The notes beneath the pieces were generated by a model. The model had not been told where the DNA came from. It worked only from the letters and a program-made list of their open reading frames with translations, and ran no database searches. This document shows positions 34,701 to 46,800 of a stretch of 64,000 bases of DNA, piece after piece; within the stretch, counting starts at the first letter, position 1, and each line of letters begins with the position of its first letter. The stretch is from the NCBI GenBank assembly GCA_025917655.1, contig CP084613.1, positions 3,102,001 to 3,166,000 on the forward strand, read 5' to 3'. A program made the position numbers and the translations under genes. Source of the stretch: Chlorella sorokiniana (Eukaryota > Chlorophyta > Trebouxiophyceae > Chlorellales > Chlorellaceae).

Positions 34701-37170
34701 TACCCTCCATCCTGGCAGTGCTCTCCGACTGCTGTCCCCACGCTGCACCCCGGCTTTACCCACCCATGCGCGCCTGCAGCTATGATGGCCTCTACTGCGT
34801 GGTGTGCGCGCGCCGTGAGCTGGGCCTGGGTGGCAGGCACCTCGTCTGTCGGTGAGGCCTGCCCCCACACCTGCTGCCTACGCCGCCTGCTCTTGGCTGC
34901 ATGCCGCGCTGTGCTGCCCACACCCAAGCCCGCCCCCCCCGCCATGCAAACCCGCCCGCCCGGCCATGCTGCCGCGCAGGTTCCTGCTTGTGGGCATCCC
35001 GGGGCACTACAAGGCCAACAAGAGCGTGTCGTTCATGGAAATGCGGGGCTTCCGCGACCGCGCCGCCTGGCAGCGGCGCCCTCAGCCAACCTGGATGACG
35101 GGGAGGAGGCGGCGGAGGCGGAGGAGGGGAGGAGGAGGAGGAAGAAGAGGCCGCTCGCCCCAAGCGTGAGCGCTGGCTGGTCCGCAAGACAGGCACGCAT
35201 GGCCTGCGCGTGGTGTGGCTCTGTTGCTGAGACGCTGTGCTTCGCATCCTCTACCTTGCAGGCCAGCGGAGCCAAGCCAGCACCAGCATCGCTGCTGCTG
35301 CCTCCGCCGCCGGCACAGCAGCAGCGGCGCCGCCGCCACGCAAGAAGAAGCCGCGGCCGGCGCTGAAGCAGGTGCTGCACCCGCTGCTGCAGCTAGTGCG
35401 GCAGGACGCGGAGTGGCTGGCGGCGCAGCAGCGGCGGCCTGGCTTCCTGTCCGCCGACGTGAGCGGCGGTGTGGAGCGCTACCGCATCCCTTGCTTCAAC
35501 GAGGTGGACAAGGAGCCGGCGCCGAGCGGCCTGGTGTACGTCAGGCACGCTGGGCACACCCACGCTGGGGCTCCACAGCGCGTCGCGCAGCCAGGCTGGG
35601 CCTGCTGGCTGGGCTGCCTTGCGCACCCTGCCTGCCCTGTGCTGCGGCTGACCGGTGATGGCAGGTGTTTTTGTTTGCGTGCAGGGACAGCGTGGTGGGT
35701 GGCCCCGCCGCGCAGCTGGAGCTGGAGCGCGGCCTGGCCGTCATGCCGCAGCAGCGGTGTGGGCTGCAGCTGGGGGACAAGCGCGGCGCCTTTGTGGCCG
35801 ATGGACGGCTCACCTACGTGGGTGCTGCATATGGGGGCGCGCGCACGCAAGCATATGCACGAAGCGCAAACCAGGCGCTTGCAGCCTGGGGAGGCTTGGC
35901 CTGCTGTGCTTGATTGCTTCCTGGCTGTGCCGGCGCTGAGCACGGCGTGCCTGCTGCGCTCCCTGCTGCAGCTGCGCAGCGAGGGCCACTGGGAGTGTTC
36001 GCCGAGCTGCACGCGGGACCGCTGCAAGCTGAACCGCTTCATCAGGTGAGGTGGAACGCGAGTTGCCATGCCTGCCTCGAAAAGCAGGGGGCAGCGGAGC
36101 CGGGTGGGTGGGTGGCAACAAACCCATGCGGGCCTGCCTTTACGAGTGCCCCCCACCTGAAGCCTCCCATGCCACTCTGACCCCCCAAAGACACATCCAC
36201 ACCCGCAACACCACCGCCCATGCCGCGCAGCGAGGTGGGCATGACGCTGCCCCTCGAGGTGTTCCGCACCCGGCCAAGGGCTGGGGCGTGCGCTGCGCCC
36301 GCCCCATCCCCGTCGGCGCCTTCATCTGCTCCTACGAGGGCCTCATCCTCAGCCACGAGCAGGCGGTGAGGCTGCTCGGACTCTGCCGCCGCGGCCGCCG
36401 CGGCTGCCACGTCAGCACTGCACCTTGTCAAGGGCCACGGCTGGGCCACCCACCCGCCCGCCGCTCTGCCGTGCGCGCAGGAGGAGCGGCGCGGCACCGA
36501 CGCCGACTCCTACTTCTTTGATCTGGACCACTTTGCGCTGATGTACCAGGACCCGTCGGTGCGGCAGCGCCAGCGGGAGGCGCTGCCCGCGCTGCCCTTT
36601 GACGTGCCGGCGCACGGCAGCGGCGCAGAGGTGGAGACGCTGGTCATCGACGCATTCCGCACGGGTGGGTGGCGCTGCACGGCTGCACGCGCTGTGTGCT
36701 GGCCCTGGCAGCGCGGGCAGGCCCGGCGGTGGGCGGCGCCATTCGCCCTGCGTGCATGCGCGCCACCTCAGCGCGTCCCTGCGTTCCACCCCATGCAGGC
36801 AACGTGGCGCGCTTCATCAACCATTCCTGCGAGCCCAACCTGCTGGTCCAGCCAGTGCTGCGCCCGGGGACAGCGGCCTGCGCTACTGTGTGGGCCTCTT
36901 CGCCGCCAGGTGGGCCGCTGCAGGCCGCCACAGCCTGGCCATGCACAGTGCTGCAGCCATGAGGAGACGTGCCCACGTGGGGGTGCTGTCTCCAACCAGA
37001 GACGGCCGCCAGCTCGCGCGCCCCCCCCATCAACACACACCCTACCCCCTCACAGAGACATCCCGCGCGGCACCGAGCTCTGCTACGACTACAACTACAA
37101 GCTGAATGCCACGGGCAAGGTGATGGCGTGCCACTGCGGCGCGAAGAAGTGCAGGGGCCGCCTCCTCTGA
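31703..37170 (+). CDS. SUVH-like SRA + SET histone methyltransferase with SUMO-interaction motifs
   Basis: SUVH proteins bind methylated DNA through an SRA domain and methylate histone H3K9 through a SET domain. The start at 31703 opens a long disordered N-terminus. It carries two motifs like SUMO-interacting motifs, VINLCSDDD (residues 99-107) and IIDLCDSDSD (121-130), then a Gln run. The SRA region follows: GVRLGQRFPGRGALQAMGIH, GKPAFAICLSGGYQDDADH, WLWYTGQGG, GKPLRVVRGAYK and LEYTYDGLYCVV. After IPCFNEVDKEPAP comes a pre-SET stretch with few cysteines (WECSPSCTRDRCKLNRF). The SET domain has GWGVRCARPIPVGAFICSY, DSYFFDLDHF, VARFINHSCEPNLLVQ and GTELCYDYNYKL, and a post-SET CHCGAKKCRGRLL precedes the stop. 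Frame changes lie at 32514-32517 and near 32749-32758. Many exons. SRA and SET belonging to one gene is inferred from order, strand and the SUVH plan. Confidence 0.85.
32095..32131 (+). repeat. CAG-type repeat coding for Gln in the SUVH-like gene
   Basis: A near-perfect CAG tract interrupted by CGG encodes a Gln/Arg run directly after the second SUMO-interaction-like motif. Confidence 0.85.
33177..33284 (+). repeat. Coding tandem repeat, two 54-bp units
   Basis: Units at 33177-33230 and 33231-33284 encode GACEDDAADDSMPDPADA and GACEGEAADDGMPDPADA, an in-frame acidic duplication N-terminal to the SRA domain of the SUVH-like protein. Confidence 0.9.
33817..33878 (+). repeat. 23-bp direct repeat spanning a splice donor
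   Basis: The same 23 bases occur at 33817-33839 and 33856-33878. Both copies encode YWGIMHE and end in CACGAGTG, so each carries a possible GT donor. Splicing at the first copy into the exon starting GTCTGGC (about 34031) gives MHESGKPAFAICL in frame. Confidence 0.85.
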
Positions 37171-37520
37171 GGGCGGCTGTGAATGAACGACCCATCATTG
37201 GCAGTTGCCCAAGCCATGTGCAGCCTGCTTACTTGCTTCAGACCAGCCCCCTAAGTCAGCTATATCATCAAAGCGTCCCTCTACTCAGCATAGATGTCAG
37301 TTCTAGCGTCAGGCCTGCTGCAACGAACCCGACCCTTCGGGGTGTACTGTCTCCTTGCCGGCCAATGTACAACCCTTTCTTTTTCCGACTCCCTTGAGGT
37401 GATTCTGCTCTGCACTGCCCCACTCTGACCCAATCCGTGAATTGTAACGGTGCCACCACGCTTGTGACTGCTCAACCTTACACTCATCGCTGGCTTGCAG
37501 TGGCAGTTTCTGCAGCCCGC
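37171..37520. other. Convergent 3' region between SUVH-like and hydroxylase-fusion genes
   Basis: About 350 bp lies between two stop codons facing each other. It is AT-richer than the exons and probably holds both 3' UTRs. No gene or RNA was recognised. Confidence 0.45.
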
Positions 37521-40500
37521 TCACCGCTTGCGCAGGCCGTCGCTGCTGCCATGCCCCTCCTCCGCCTGCTCGCCGCACATAATCCTGCCTTTGTGGTAGC
37601 TGCACACCTGGCCCACCTCCAGCGTGTGCTGCCGCCGCGGCGTCTCCGCCACGTCTGCTATGAGGTGCACCCGAGGTTCGTCACCGTCGTTCCTGACCCG
37701 GTGCCCCAGCCGGTTGTTCAGCTCAAATACCAGCCCTTCCTCCACGCGGCACGGCACGCAGGTGGGCGCCGCCGCCGCCTGGCCCCCTCGCCGCTGCTGC
37801 CCAGCGGGTCCTCCGCGGCGGGCTCGCACACCTCGAAGCTGACGCCTGAGGGCATAGGGGAGCAGATGCGCAGGCAGGCGGCGGCCCGTCCAAGCGTCAG
37901 CAGCAGGCTGGAGTGGCAGCGGGCACGGGGGCCGTGGCCGCACCGCGGCGCCCGGTGCGGCAGGCGGCCCACCAGAGCGGCTCACCCGGGTTGCTGCGCA
38001 CCACCACGTGTATGCGGTGGCCGGCCGCCGCGTAGCCGCCGCTGTCGGTGTGCCGCCGGATCTCGGAGTGGGGCGGCATGAGTGCCAGCTGCAGCCGCAT
38101 CACCTTGCCCAGGTCAGCTGCGCCCAGGATCTGCGGGGGCGCAGGCGTGCCAGACGCTCAAACCGGCAAAGGAAGTCGGGGCAGGCACTCCACGCGGGAA
38201 GATGCCCGGCAGGGGACGCAGGCGGGCGGGAATAAACGCAGCAAGCAGCGCCCCCACGAGCCACATCCAGCAGCGCTCGCCGCCCCCTTCTCCCGGTACA
38301 CACACACGCCCGCACACACACCACCGCCACCAGCGCGCACCTGCACCAGCCAGGGCTCCACCCAGCGCGCAAAGCGGTCGTACCAGGGAAGCGGTACACG
38401 GCGCCGCCGTCCTGGTCGCTGAACAGCAGCATGATGGAGCGGCTGCCCGGCTTGAAGCGGTCCAGCACGCCGTTGCGCCCCTCGATCCAGGCGTTGGACG
38501 AGCGCTGCGCCTCCTCTGCAGCCCACAGAACGGCAGGGGCACAGAAGGCTGAGGGCTGAGGCGGAGACTGGCGCGCTGCTGGCCGAGCACAACAGGGCAT
38601 CACCACACAGGACAGCTCGATGCAGGGTGCCCGCCCGGGCGGTCACGCACCCTCCCAGTCTGACTGGGGCATGGCCGCCAGCTGCGCCTTGAGCCCAGAG
38701 ACGTCCAGCCGCAGCAGGGCCAGCTGCGCGCCCCCGCCAGCCCCACCCCGCCGCCCTTGGCGCCCAGCGACAGCCGGGGCAGGCCACTGGACCAGCCAGC
38801 CGCATCCAGCACCGGCGGGTACTGCGGCACCAGAACATAGTTTGGTTTAAGAGCGCCGGGGCAGGGGTGGTGGTGGTGTGTGGGGGGGAGGAGAAGAAAG
38901 GATGATGGTGATGGTGGGGGGGAGACGAGTGCATGGTTAGGGGGTGCGTGGGGGGGGCACACATGCCAGGCTGGGCAGCCTTCTGCAGCGAGGCAGCCTT
39001 GCGTGCACGCGCAGGGAAGAAGCGCATGCGCGGCGCCCCGCGCCCGCATGTGCGGCCCCCAGCACCGCGGCGGCAGCAGCCGCGCCCGCCCACCTGGGCG
39101 AGTGGGTCGGAAGGGTCCGGGTCCATGAGGCCCCGCCGCGCTGCACCCTCCCCACCCGCCCCGCCTGCCCCCGCTGCTGCCCCGCCTGCCCGCTGTGCTG
39201 CTCCTGCTGCCCTGCTCCTTCGCCAGCTGCACCCTCCACCTGCTGCTGCTGCTGCTGCTGCTGCTGCGCATGCACGCCTGCATCCTGCCCGGCCTGCTGC
39301 GCGGTGCGCCCCTCGCCCGCCGCCCCCGCCTGATGCGCGCTGTCCACGCCGCCCAGCGCCCCAGCCTGCTGCGCAGCCGCGGCGGCCTGGCCCTCCCTGC
39401 CTCCCTCAGTCGCCGCGGCGTCACGTGCGTGTGCGCCCTGCGCCCCCTGCGCCTCCCGCTCCTGCTGCAGCTGCCACGCGTGTGCCGCCTCCAGCGCTTC
39501 CGCATACGCGCGCTTGCTGCGGTAGCCCATCAGGTCGGCAGTGGTCAGGGAGTAGGTGGTGCTCTCCACTGCCAGGTGCGGCGCAGCCACTGCACTGGGG
39601 GCGGGCGGGGCCGGTACGGGTGACGGGACTGCGGCACCATCCAGCTGGCGGGAGAACAGGGCAGCGGCAGAGGGCCTCAGCCCATCGCAAGAGGCCCGCA
39701 CTTTGCCGCCTGGCTGGCGCCTGAGCGGCCCTCTCCGTCCCCACCCGCCGCCACCTCACACACCGATGTTCAGGAGGCCGCGGGTGGGCATCTGGCGCCG
39801 CCACAGCAGCAGGCGCTCCCGCAGGTCAAAGGCCGCCAGCTCGCAGGCCAGGCTGGGGTCGTCGCGGCCGCCGCGGGGCGAGCGGGGCGCGATGCCGAAG
39901 AAGGCAATGTCGTCGACAACGGCCAGGCCTTTGAGGAAGCGGGAGGCGTCGCCCAGCTGCAGGGGTTGGGGGGGGGCAGGCAGGTGTCATCATTTGGAGG
40001 GCTGGTAGCTTCGACGTTTCTTTGCTGTGCCCACGTGGGGGCGCTGCAGGACCGGCCCAAGGCGGGGCAGGCGAGGGGCAGCTGCAGGACAGCCGGGGTG
40101 TTCTGCAGGCCCCAGGCAGCGGCCCCGCCCCGCTCTCACGTGCCAGAGGCGGGTGACTGCGCCCTGGCGGGGCTCCACCTGCGCCAGCGCGCCGCCGCCG
40201 GAGTCCAGGGCCAGCAAATGCTGCCCCCAGAACACCAGGCCGTGCGCCTTGAGGCCCACCCCGCCACCCGCGACACCTCCCTGCCGCTGGCCAGGTCCAC
40301 CTGCGGCCCGGCGGGTGGGTGTGTGTGGGGGAGAGAGATGGCAGGGGAGGCCAGGGATAGCGCGGGTTGCGGTGTGATACAGGGTGCGCAGGCGTCACCG
40401 CGTGGCTGCCGCTGCGATGGGGCGAGGAACCCCGCGCCAGCTCACCTCAGCCAGCGAGGAGTTGCCAAGGTTGTGCAGCAGCGCCCACAGCCGCCCGTCC

Positions 40501-41750
40501 ACGCTAGGGGCCAGGGTATTGACGTGCTCGTGCAGCGTGAACAGCGGCAGCTCACGCGCCTTGCGCAGGAATGTGGGAGGGCAGCCAATGCTTGCGGTCG
40601 GCAGGGCAGGCGAGGCAGCAGCGTGTGGGTCCCCCAGCTGCGAGCTGCTTTCAGCGACAGGGGCCCGCCGGGCCGCCACCCGCCGCCCACCAGCGTCATG
40701 TTTGCGAGGGCCAGCTCCAGCACCCGCCCGTCTCCCGTGCTGGCCACATACACACGGTCGCGGCGCCGCACCGCATCGTGCGCCCAGCGGCTGGGGATCT
40801 GCGGGTGGGGCAGGGGGTGAAGAGTTGGCGGGTGGGGGATGCAGGGCGATGCAAAGCACGCACGCACAGTACGAGAGCAGCCGGCGGGCGCTCTGCTGCA
40901 CCCCCTGCGTGCCTGCACCCGCCCCAGCTCCCGCCCCGACTCCAGGTGCAGGTGGAGCAGCCACTCGCGCGGGTCGGGCGCGTCGCGCCAGTTGTGGGGG
41001 CGCGACACGACCCACAGCGTGGTCGGCTCTCCCAGCACGCCGCGCTCAGCGCCCGGGAAGGCGCCGTAGTAAACGCCCTGCGCCGTGCGTGTTGTTGGGG
41101 GGAGCTCAGGCAGGCATGCCGTGGCAGCGAGTTGCGCCGGACCATGCAGCCGCCAGCAGCCTGCCCGTGCGTCCGAGCGGGCGTGGGCGCTGCCCGCTGG
41201 CGCCAGCGCTGCTGCGCGGCCGGTCGGCGGCACCCACCTCGCCCTCGTGCAGCAGCGTGACCTGATCGGTGTCGTAGGCATACCACAGCAGCCTGCCGTG
41301 GCTGGCCAGCAGCAGGCGGTTGGCGTTGGAGAACTGGGGGAAGGTCTCCACCTTGCCGGGGCCGCGGTACTGCGGCACGATGCGCATCGCACGCTCCGCA
41401 CGGGACGCCATCAGCGCCTCGTTGCGCGCGTTGCGTGCCGCGTCGGCCGCGGCGTCGGCCGGAGCGGCTTTACTGCCGCTCCCAGCCACACCGCTCGCGA
41501 CGCCTGTCTTGCCCGCTGCTGCGGCTGGTGCCGTGCGCCGCACGAGGCGGTGCGCCGCGGCCCAGAGGGCCAGGCCAAATAAGAGCAGCAGGATGGCGCG
41601 GGTGGCCAGCGAAGTGGCGCCATGCTTGGGTGCCTTGCGCTTGGGGTCGTACGAGGCCCGCAGCAGCGGGAAGCCCGCCCCGATACCCAGTGATGTCCAT
41701 CCTGACGGCCGAGGAATACGGCGCACGCCGCTGCACCCGTCGACGACCAC
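37521..41750 (-). CDS. Membrane-anchored protein with C-terminal aspartyl/asparaginyl hydroxylase-like domain
   Basis: The start at 41750 gives a basic N-terminus, then one membrane helix (AILLLLFGLALWAAAH, about residues 51-66), a type II layout. The middle, over several exons, has short repeated beta-rich phrases (NRLLLASHGRLLWYAYDTDQ, LWVVSRPHNWRDA, DRVYVASTGDGRVLELAL, LAPSVDGRLWALLHNLGN, HGLVFWGQHLLALDSGGG) like a propeller of NHL/WD type, though no named family was recognised. A Gln-rich linker follows (39240-39270). The C-terminal part resembles 2-oxoglutarate-dependent AspH-type hydroxylases: VMRLQLALMPPHSEIRRHTD with an HxD iron motif near 38044-38052, and LNNRLGHRVRNDGDEPRVHL with a candidate distal His near 37703 and a 2-oxoglutarate Arg near 37667. 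The stop is at 37521. That all exons form one gene is inferred from order, strand and lack of another start. Confidence 0.7.
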
Positions 41751-42267
41751 TGCGCCGCCGCTATGCTTGCTTTTGCGGATAGCTGCTGCTGAAGGCAGCC
41801 TAGTGGCGTTCAGATAACATGAGGATTCTCCACATCACCGATACAAAAGCTGCAAACCCGCAAAGAGCACGGAGCCTTCACACTGCCCGCTTGCAGGAGA
41901 GGAGCAGCAGCCAGTGCACAATGTGAAGAATCAATCAATACCCTTCGCAGCAGTTAACCGGGACTGCCAAATTACAGCAGGTTCTTTGCCAAGTGGGTCC
42001 CTTTCTAGTCGGGTCCTCTGAGTTACGGGCGATTGAGAGCTAGCTGCAAAGTACATTTGAATCCCCAGCTTTTGTGAAATCGGGAGCTTCGTTGCGGTGG
42101 ACACCTGCACCTGTTTCCTGCCAAGCAAACAGGCCTCTTTGGGCGCCCGGCATTCGCAGGTTTAGACAAGGAAAGGCCCAGGAGACGCACTAGGAGTTGA
42201 CACAAGTGATCAGGGCTCGTGCATGGCTCTTTTGTTGTTGAACAAGCGTGCCGCCCTCTAGCACCGC
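41751..42267. other. Divergent upstream region of hydroxylase-fusion and ATAD2-like genes
   Basis: About 517 bp between outward-facing genes. It is AT-rich around 41810-41960 and 42010-42100. Promoters for both genes are expected. No discrete element was recognised. Confidence 0.4.
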
Positions 42268-42643
42268 ATGGTGTCCACACGGCACAGAGCAGTGGGCAGC
42301 GGGGATGAAGACAGCGACAGGGACGCGCAGGTGAGCCTGAGCGACACCAAATGCCAGGCAGCGAGCGGCGACCTGCTGCTGCCGCCGCTGCCGTGTTCGT
42401 GTGGCTTCGCTGCTCTGCATGCATGCACAATGTGGCTTTTATGTGCAGTCTGTTGTTTATGTCCACTTTGAACATGTTGCAGCGCCCGCATGGTGGCGAA
42501 CGTGAGCGTCGGCGTGTGGACCCAGTCTTGAAAGAGGTGCGGCTGTCGCTTCCGCACATCTGGCAGTATCTGGCGGCGATTCGGAGCGTGCTACCGTCCA
42601 TCCTGCTGGCTGCCAGCAGGCGGGGGCTGGCGATCGCACCAAC

Positions 42644-42688
<45 letters not shown>

Positions 42689-43834
42689 CTTGCGTAAGTC
42701 CGCATTGTAATCCTCCCGCAGGCGCACAAGCGCGGGCTGGATGTGGAGAAGCTGCACGGCAGCCGCACGCCTGCATGGCGCAACCTGCGGGGCCGGGGCC
42801 TGCAGAAGAAGCAGTCCTACTTTGAGGGGCCCGAAGACGAGGACGACGAGCTGCAGGATCAGCCCTCGGAGGGGGAGGAGGAGGAGGAGGGGGCCCTGGA
42901 TGACGCCGTGGCCCTGGACGAGGAGGAAGATGGCGGCAGCAGCGAGGCAAGCGGTGGCAGAAAGCGGCTGCCCACCAGCGTGCTGCTTGATTTGGGCTGC
43001 TGAAAGTGTTGTATGCTTGTGGAGCGCTTTGCTTCTGCCCGCTTGCTGCAGGAAAGCGAGGGGGAGGAGGAGGAGGAAGAGCTCGGCAGTGACAGGCGTT
43101 ACGCACGCCGCTCGCGTCGCAATGACGATCGCAGCCGGGACCAGCACACGGGCGGCAAGAGCTCCGCCCAGCTGCGGCGGCGCTACCAGCAGGACCGCGA
43201 CGACAGCAGCAGCGACGAGGTGGGCCCTTGCCCGCCCGCCTGGCGTGATGTCTTTTAGTGGTATAGGCGGCTCAGCCCCTGGCCTGGCCATCTTCAGCAT
43301 CGCTCCTCGAGTGTGATTGCATGGCTGTGGCCCACGCAGGAAGCCGACCGCGACGGCGGCCACCCAGACAGCGGCCTGATCGGCGCACGCTACTCGCGGC
43401 GGCAGCGGCGCCAGGTGGAGTTCTTCAACCCCGTGGCGTACGAGGCAGAGCCCGGCAGCCAGCAGCCTGGCGACAGCGGGCGGCGGCAGGTCGACCGTGA
43501 GCGTGAGCGGCGGGCCGCCAAGCGCCTGCGCGGCGGCGAGCCCAGCGATGGGTCTGGAGAGGAGGGGGAGGAGGAGGAGGGCGAGGAGCGGCGCCAGTAC
43601 TCTTTCCGCGACCGAGCGCTGGTCACCATCCGGCCCGTGGGCCAGCAGCAGCCGTCCTCCTCGCAGGGCGGCGGCGCCAGCGGCCGCCACGACCGCAAGC
43701 GCCTGCGCCACGACCGCCGCCCGGCAGCAGCCGCCTGCACCGCACCGGCAGCCGCAGCCGCCTGACGGAGGAGCATGACGAGGTGGCGGACCCGCAGGAT
43801 GTGGCGGCGGAGCTGCGGGCTGTGGGGCAGCACC

Positions 43835-43865
<31 letters not shown>

Positions 43866-46800
43866 GCCTGGCGGCGGCGGCCGCGCACCCTGGGATCTGG
43901 TGCAGGCGGCGGGGGCGGCGCTGCCGCTGTCGCACCTGGGGCGGGACAAGGCGGGCAACGCGGAGATCACGCCGCTGCAGGTGGACCCCTCGGTCACGTT
44001 TGACACGGTGGGGGGCTGGACCACTACATCAAGGTGTGTGTGGGGGGGGGAGGCGGAGGTGTGGTTGTGAAAGGGAGGGCATCACCGCGCCCGCAGGCCC
44101 TCCTGCCAGCCCTAGTGCTATGCCCTCTGCTATGCCCTCCTGCTGGCTTGCACTTCGCCGTCCAGTTGTTTCAGAGTCCGCACCTCCCACCCGCGTCCGC
44201 AGGCCCTCAAGGAGATGGTCTTCCTGCCCCTGGTCTACCCAGAGCTGTTTGAGCGCTTCCACATCTCCCCGCCCCGCGGCGTCCTCTTCTACGGACCGCC
44301 AGGTGCGCGCCCCGCCCGCGCTGGCGCGCTGCCGTCGCTGGCCGCTTGGGCGAGTGCCCGGCAGCTGCCCGTCCCGCACCCCCACCCGCCGCCGGCCAGC
44401 CGCGCCTCGCTGCAGGCACTGGCAAGACGCTGGTGGCGCGTGCGCTGGCGGCGCAGGCCAGCCGTGCGGGGCGCAGGGTGTCCTTCTTCATGCGCAAGGG
44501 CGCCGACATACTCAGCAAGTGGGTCGGCGAGGCGGAGCGCCAGCTGCGGCTGCTGTTTGAGGAGGCGCAGCGCCACGCCCCTTCCATCATCTTCTTCGAC
44601 GAAATCGACGGGCTGGCGCCGGTGAGGCGGGCGTGCGCGGCAAGCGGCAGGCCTGGGGCAAGCTTTGAGGCGGGGTGCCCAGCGTACAGGCGCCCGCCCT
44701 CCACCCTGCGCGTCCGCCCCATGCACAGGGTCGTTGCCGCGGCGGCACGCTTGCCCCCCCCCCTTCTTCCCCCCCCCCCTCCCCCCCCGCCTGGCGCAGG
44801 TGCGCAGCAGCAAGCAGGACCAGATCCACAACTCCATCGTGTCCACGCTGCTGGCGCTGATGGACGGCCTGGACTCGCGGGGCCAGGTGGTGGTCGTCGG
44901 TGCCACCAACCGCGTGGACGCGCTGGACGGCGCCCTGCGCAGGCCCGGCAGGTGCGTGGCTGTCAGCCGCCGCCCGCCAGCTGGCCCTGGAGGGCGTTTG
45001 CAACGACCGCAGGGGGCAGGGTGCTTGTGGGCAGGGTGAGTCATCTCCTCCGACCCGCCCGTTCCCCCTGCCTTTTCAGGTTTGACCGCGAGCTTGTGTT
45101 CCCGCTGCCCAACCTGGCTGCCCGCGCCGACATCCTGCGCATCCACACTCGGCGCTGGGCGCAGCCGCCCACCGAGGAGCTGCTGTGTGAGCTGGCCTCC
45201 CTCACCGCGGGCTACTGCGGCGCCGACCTCAAGGTGGGCCAGCCTGGATGTGTGCGGGTGTGTGAGGGGGAGAAGCGCGGGAGCGGGTGCACACCTGTCG
45301 ATGCCTGCTCCCGCCGGAGCCACAGCCGGCCTGCTCCTCCCTGCCGCACCCCCACGCCCCCATGCACCCGCTCACCCCGCTGCCCCTCCCTCGCCCTTCA
45401 CAGGCGCTGTGCACCGAGGCGTCGCTGGCCTCGCTGCGCCGCCACTACCCGCAGATCTACGAGGCCGAGCAGCGCCTGGCTGTGGACCCGGGCAGGGTGA
45501 CGGTGCAGCGCGGCGACTTCCTGGCGGCCCTGCAGGCCATCACGCCAGCCTCCCACCGCTCAGCAGCCGCAGCCGCCAGGTGCCTGCGGCTCTGCAGCTG
45601 CGGCCTTTTGCTCTTCATTGTTTTTGGGGGGGTCTTCTGTGTGTATTGCTGGCCCCAAAGCGCTGGCAACAGTGACGCAGCCTTGCCCCCCCCACCCACC
45701 CACACACACACCGGGCTCCCCTCGCAGGCCGCTGCCCTCCCTGGTGGCCCCCGTGCTGCTGGACCACCTGCAGCGCTTGCTGGCCCAGCTGCAGGCCAGC
45801 TTCCCCGCCGCCGCCGCCTGCATGCGCTCCGGCTTTGGCGGCGCGCGCAACCCCGCCGCCGGCTTGGCCGACGACGGCGGCGGCGGCTTCAGCTGGGCCT
45901 CCTGCGCGGCGCTGGGCGTGCAGCGCCCCCGCCTCCTCATCTGCGGCCCGGACGGCGGCGGCCAGGGCCACCTGGGCCCCGCCGCTCTGCACGCTCTGGA
46001 GGGCCTGCCGGTGCATGCGCTGGGCCTGCCCTCGCTGCTGTCGGACGCGGGGCCCGCTCGCCCGAGGAGGCGTTGGTGCACGCGGTGGTGGAGGCGCGCC
46101 GCGCCGCGCCCGCCATCCTCTTCCTGCCGCACGTGCAGGTGGGGGCGGGCTGCAGCGGTGGGGGGCCCAGGAGATGGTGCCTGTGGCCAGGCCGCGCTGT
46201 GCCTTGTCCTCCCATCGCATTGCCTTGCCCTGCTTGCCGCCGCACGCATGCTTCAGCCCTGCATCGTCTGCGCCTCTCTCCCGCCCCGCAGGTGTGGTGG
46301 GACACGGCGCCCTCCTCGCTGCGCGCCACGCTGTGGATGCTGCTGGCTGACCTGCCCCCGACCTGCCCCTGCTGCTGCTGGCCACCGCGGATGTGCCCGC
46401 AGACGGTGAGCCCCTGCAGCTCCCCACAGCTTTCACCACCACCCACTCGATGCATGCGTCCCGCCACTCTCCACCCTCGGATCGGGGCCCGCAGCCAGGC
46501 CTGGCTTGCCACTTGGCCATGCCTGGGCTCCCCTGCGCTCCCGAACACCCAGCCTGCTGCCCCCTCCTGCAGAGCTGGACCCCGCAGTGCAGCAGCTGTT
46601 CAACGTGAACGCGGGCGGCGCTTATGCGCTGCAGCCGCCCTCCCTCCATCAGCGCGCAGCCTTCTTCCAGGGAGTGGCAGCTGCGCTGGCGCTGCCCCCA
46701 CCCCCGGAGCAGACCAGGCGGCGGAGGGGGAGGCGCCGCCTCGGCCGCTGCCGGTGCTGCCCCGCGCCCCCGAGGACGTGGCGGCGGAGGAGGAGGCAAA

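Noticed and set aside
42023-43888. Minus-strand open frame of 621 codons opposite the ATAD2-like gene
   Set aside because: It is the shadow of the plus-strand exons, passes through the (AC)21 microsatellite as a Val/Cys run, and shows no family resemblance.
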